Below, one piece after another: positions 5,433-7,394 of a DNA stretch of 7,394 nucleotides. The DNA lies in assembly GCA_910579435.1 (NCBI GenBank), contig CAJTVF010000084.1:1-7394 (forward strand). Reading direction: 5' to 3'. The stretch is from an uncultured Oscillibacter sp. Its GTDB lineage: Bacteria > Bacillota > Clostridia > Oscillospirales > Oscillospiraceae. The notes under the pieces are model-generated. The model was not told the origin of the DNA. It did no database searches and worked only from the letters and a program-made list of their open reading frames with translations. Position numbers and translations under genes: made by a program. The number at the start of each line of letters is the position of its first letter. Position 1 is the stretch's first letter.

Positions 5433-5777
5433 TCACTCCGTGCTGTCGATGTAATTTTGGAGCCGCTGAACCAGCATGTCCTTTAACAGGTCCGAATTGC
5501 ATTTTTCAATCAGGTTCCGGTAATCCTCCATTGCTTCAGGCTTGAAGACGCTTTCGATGCAGTGCAGGAAGGTCCATTCTACGCCGGACATATGCTCGGT
5601 GGGACTGCATTTGATAAGGATTTCGGCTTCCTCCCATGTTACCGGCCTTTCTATGGCGTCAACCGCCTCAACCCATTCGTCCCAGATTTGAATGGTATCT
5701 TCATCGGGAAATTCACCATCCTCAAAGCCCTCCGGCGGTATGCCTAACTGTTGAATCTTCAATACGGCTTCCTGCAT
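5433..5777 (-). CDS. Small acidic protein of unknown function, 114 aa
   Basis: I do not recognise the family. The protein begins MQEAVLKIQQLGIPPEGF, is acidic and helical in character (EDGEFPDEDTIQIWDEWVEAVDAIE), and contains TWEEAEILIKC, VEWTFLHCIESVF and a final amphipathic helix LLKDMLVQRLQNYIDSTE. It has no signal peptide, membrane segment or obvious catalytic motif, so it is probably a cytosolic binding protein. ATG 5777 is chosen because GGGGGAGG lies 7 nt upstream; the ATG at 5782 is in another frame. Its composition is less GC-rich than the flanking genes. Size, acidity and solitary setting resemble orphan immunity proteins of polymorphic toxin systems, but that is a guess. It has its own promoter. 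Confidence 0.75.
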   Translation of the reverse strand: MQEAVLKIQQLGIPPEGFEDGEFPDEDTIQIWDEWVEAVDAIERPVTWEEAEILIKCSPTEHMSGVEWTFLHCIESVFKPEAMEDYRNLIEKCNSDLLKDMLVQRLQNYIDSTE

Positions 5778-5822
5778 CTCATGTCCTCCCCCAATTCCCG
5801 TTTGCCGGTTTTTTATAAGCCG

Positions 5823-5831
5823 AGTATACCA
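5823..5831 (-). promoter_or_regulatory. Extended -10 promoter of the 114-aa gene
   Basis: Minus strand TGGTATACT: a TATACT -10 (5823-5828) preceded by TGG (5829-5831), an extended -10 motif. No good -35 is present at 16-18 bp, which is typical of extended -10 promoters. The leader to ATG 5777 would be about 40 nt. Confidence 0.55.
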
Positions 5832-5931
5832 CCAATGGAAACAACATGCAGCCCTCCCCCTCCATCCCCGCCCGCGCCGGTCCGATATGGGAGCCGAAGC
5901 GTTCCCTGATTCGCCCGTATAATAAGCAAAG

Positions 5932-5959
5932 AAGCCCCGCGCCATCTGGCGCGGGGCTT
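5932..5959 (-). terminator. Terminator of the SDF-family symporter gene
   Basis: A 12-bp GC-rich stem (5932-5943 / 5948-5959) with the loop ATCT. On the minus strand it is followed by a pyrimidine-rich CUUUGCUUAUU, and on the plus strand by TTTCCC, so it may work both ways. It lies 100 nt beyond the symporter stop. The 5778-6058 spacer otherwise holds the promoter above and the inverted repeat at 5970-6049. Confidence 0.75.
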
Positions 5960-5969
5960 TCCCTATACA

Positions 5970-6049
5970 GGAACGGGCCCCTGTGGAAAAGGGACCGGGA
6001 CGGCCCCCGCAAGGAGGACCGCTCAGCTCCCGGCCCTGAGGCCCGTTCC
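5970..6049 (-). repeat. 10-bp inverted repeat enclosing a structured 3' untranslated region
   Basis: GGAACGGGCC (5970-5979) is the exact reverse complement of 6040-6049. The 60 nt between can form smaller stems, for example CTCAG/CTGAG on the minus strand. It starts 9 nt after the symporter stop codon and precedes the terminator at 5932, so the transcript would end in a branched structure. Confidence 0.5.
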
Positions 6050-6058
6050 GGGGGACGC

Positions 6059-7333
6059 TTATTTCCTCAACTGCTTCCGGAGCCAGTCCTTCCCGTCCAC
6101 AAAGCGGGAGACGATGAAGCAGGTCACGTAATCTCCAGCGGCGTTGATCATGGTAGCCGGGGGGTCCACCAGGTTGCCGATGACCACCAGGATGGGGAAG
6201 GCAATCTCCATCTGGGCGGGGAAGAAAATGGAGCAGATGATGTACTCGCCGATGTACCCGCCGCCGGGGACGCCGCTCATGCCCACGGAGCTGAGGACCG
6301 CCACCAGCACCACGGGAATCAGCATCCCCAGGGTCAGCTTCTGGCCGAAGACCCCCAGGACAAAGGCGATTTTCAGCACGCAGGAGAAGCAGGACCCGTC
6401 CATGTGCATCGTGGCCCCCAGGGGCAGCACCATATCCGCCACGTCCTTTCGGATGCCGGTGTCGGCGGCCTCCTCCATGTTCGTGGGGATGGTAGCGACC
6501 GAGGAGCAGGTGCCCAGGGACACCACGGCGGGCTTGGTGATGTGCCGGAACATGACGCCGACAGCGCCCTTGCCGCCGCCGAACCGGGCGAAGAGGGGCC
6601 AGGCGGTGAAGATGTAGACAAAGCAGAGGGGATAGTACACCGCCAGGGCCCGGGCGTAGTTCTCGGTGATCTGGGGGCCGTAGGTGGCCACCAGGTCGGC
6701 GAAGAAGCCAAAGAAGGCGATGGGGGCGTAGTAGGTGATGATCTTTACGAATTTCAGCATGACCCCGGCCAGGTCGTCCAGGAAGCGCCCCACGGGGGTC
6801 TCCCTGCCGCCGTTGAGGTTCACGGCAAAGCCGAAAAGCAGGGAGAACACGATCAGGGGCAGCATGGCCCGGCGGGTCAGCAGGCCGCTGAAATCGCTGG
6901 CGGTGAAGAAGTTGACGATCATGTCGGGAAGGGTGGCGTACTCGCCGATCTCTTCCGCGGCCAGGTTCGTCCAGGCGGCGGGCACCGGCGGGAAGACCAT
7001 CATCAGCACATACATAATGACGGCGGCAATGGCCCCGGTGACCACGAAGGTGCCCACGGTGACGCCCATGATCTTCCCCGCCCGCTTCCGGCTCTCCATA
7101 TTCGCCACGGCGCTGGAGATGGAGGCGAAGACCATGGGGACCACCACGCAGAACATCAGGTTGATGAACACGGTGCCCAGGGGCTTGAGGACCGTCGCGC
7201 CGGTGCCGGATATGACGCTTCCGTCCCCGTCCACCTGGGCGGGCCAGACCCAGCCCAGAATGGCGCCCAGAATCATGGCCCCCAGCATGACGGCTAAAAA
7301 GGCGTAGTTTTTCGCGATGGATTTCTTTTCCAT
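6059..7333 (-). CDS. Dicarboxylate/amino acid:cation symporter (SDF/DAACS family), 424 aa
   Basis: This is a Na+- or H+-coupled secondary importer in the cytoplasmic membrane, homologous to GltPh/GltP/SstT. Landmarks in order: an N-terminal TM1 (about 11-30), a serine-rich HP1 tip SLGTCSS (272-278), the TM7 motif LPLGATMHMDGS (303-314, normally ...NMDGT), the HP2 tip SGVPGGG (353-359), and TM8 DPPATMINAAGD (390-401, GltPh-type D-x-x-R-T-x-x-N-x-x-G-D). D390, T394, N397 and D401 are kept, but the arginine that binds the side-chain carboxylate of aspartate in GltPh is Ala393, and the TM7 Asn is His310. This argues for a substrate other than aspartate/glutamate. ATG 7333 is preceded by GAGGAGGGA about 6 nt upstream. 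The length is typical. The gene is transcribed alone; its promoter probably lies at or beyond the right edge of the window. Confidence 0.93.
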   Translation of the reverse strand: MEKKSIAKNYAFLAVMLGAMILGAILGWVWPAQVDGDGSVISGTGATVLKPLGTVFINLMFCVVVPMVFASISSAVANMESRKRAGKIMGVTVGTFVVTGAIAAVIMYVLMMVFPPVPAAWTNLAAEEIGEYATLPDMIVNFFTASDFSGLLTRRAMLPLIVFSLLFGFAVNLNGGRETPVGRFLDDLAGVMLKFVKIITYYAPIAFFGFFADLVATYGPQITENYARALAVYYPLCFVYIFTAWPLFARFGGGKGAVGVMFRHITKPAVVSLGTCSSVATIPTNMEEAADTGIRKDVADMVLPLGATMHMDGSCFSCVLKIAFVLGVFGQKLTLGMLIPVVLVAVLSSVGMSGVPGGGYIGEYIICSIFFPAQMEIAFPILVVIGNLVDPPATMINAAGDYVTCFIVSRFVDGKDWLRKQLRK

Positions 7334-7360
7334 AATGTCCCTCCTCGTATAATAAGATTT

Positions 7361-7384
7361 GCAGATAATTTTAAGTGCATCTGC
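7361..7384. promoter_or_regulatory. Inverted repeat upstream of the symporter, possible operator
   Basis: GCAGAT (7361-7366) and ATCTGC (7379-7384) form a perfect inverted repeat with 12 bp between, in an A+T-rich stretch just upstream of the symporter ribosome site. It could be an operator for a dimeric regulator or a weak leader hairpin. The TATTAT at about 7349-7354 is too close to the ribosome site to be a credible -10. Confidence 0.35.
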
Positions 7385-7394
7385 TTAGTTCACT

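Noticed and set aside
5918..5923. Perfect TATAAT on the plus strand
   Set aside because: There is no -35 at suitable distance, it is directly upstream of a terminator hairpin, and no plus-strand gene follows.
5846..7297. Long plus-strand open frame opposite the symporter
   Set aside because: Antisense shadow of the symporter; the product is Gly/His/Asp-rich with no domain, while the opposite strand has complete family motifs.

Overview
The window looks like a chromosomal segment of a high-GC Clostridia (Oscillospiraceae-like gut Firmicute). I infer this from strong purine-rich Shine-Dalgarno sites (GGAGG type), SigA-type promoters with 17-bp spacers, a yybP-ykoY-type riboswitch, a YtxH-like small protein and the overall gene content. 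No taxonomic marker gene is present, so the placement is tentative. There is no rRNA, tRNA, CRISPR array or complete transposase gene.

Layout, left to right. (1) 97-774 (+): a two-domain PII-like protein built from two diverged copies of the fold. It is followed by a spacer (775-974) with two hairpins. (2) 975-2397: an island visibly richer in A+T than its surroundings, holding two convergent and damaged genes. The plus-strand gene is a SUKH (SMI1/KNR4) family protein interrupted by an in-frame TGA at codon 23. The minus-strand gene is an unknown protein split by a 163-bp MITE-like element. Removing that element with one TA copy exactly restores a 195-residue frame. (3) 2575-3752 (-): a CaCA-family cation antiporter. 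Upstream are a near-consensus promoter, a yybP-ykoY (Mn2+) riboswitch and a long terminator hairpin that shares bases with the aptamer P1 stem, so the antiporter is probably switched on by manganese. (4) 3812-4942 (-): a histidine-phosphatase/GNAT fusion with its own promoter, divergent from (5) 5010-5192 (+), a 60-residue YtxH-like glycine-zipper protein that ends at a strong bidirectional terminator. (6) 5433-5833 (-): a small acidic unknown protein with an extended -10 promoter. (7) 5932-7333 (-): a dicarboxylate/amino-acid:cation symporter of the SDF family with unusual binding-site residues, a structured 3' region and a terminator.

Most genes are single transcription units with their own promoter and terminator, so this is not one operon. 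The most interesting parts are the Mn-riboswitch/CaCA pairing with a readable expression platform, and the decayed SUKH/unknown gene pair with a precisely reconstructable MITE insertion. I did not find a clear multi-gene novel defence or biosynthetic system.
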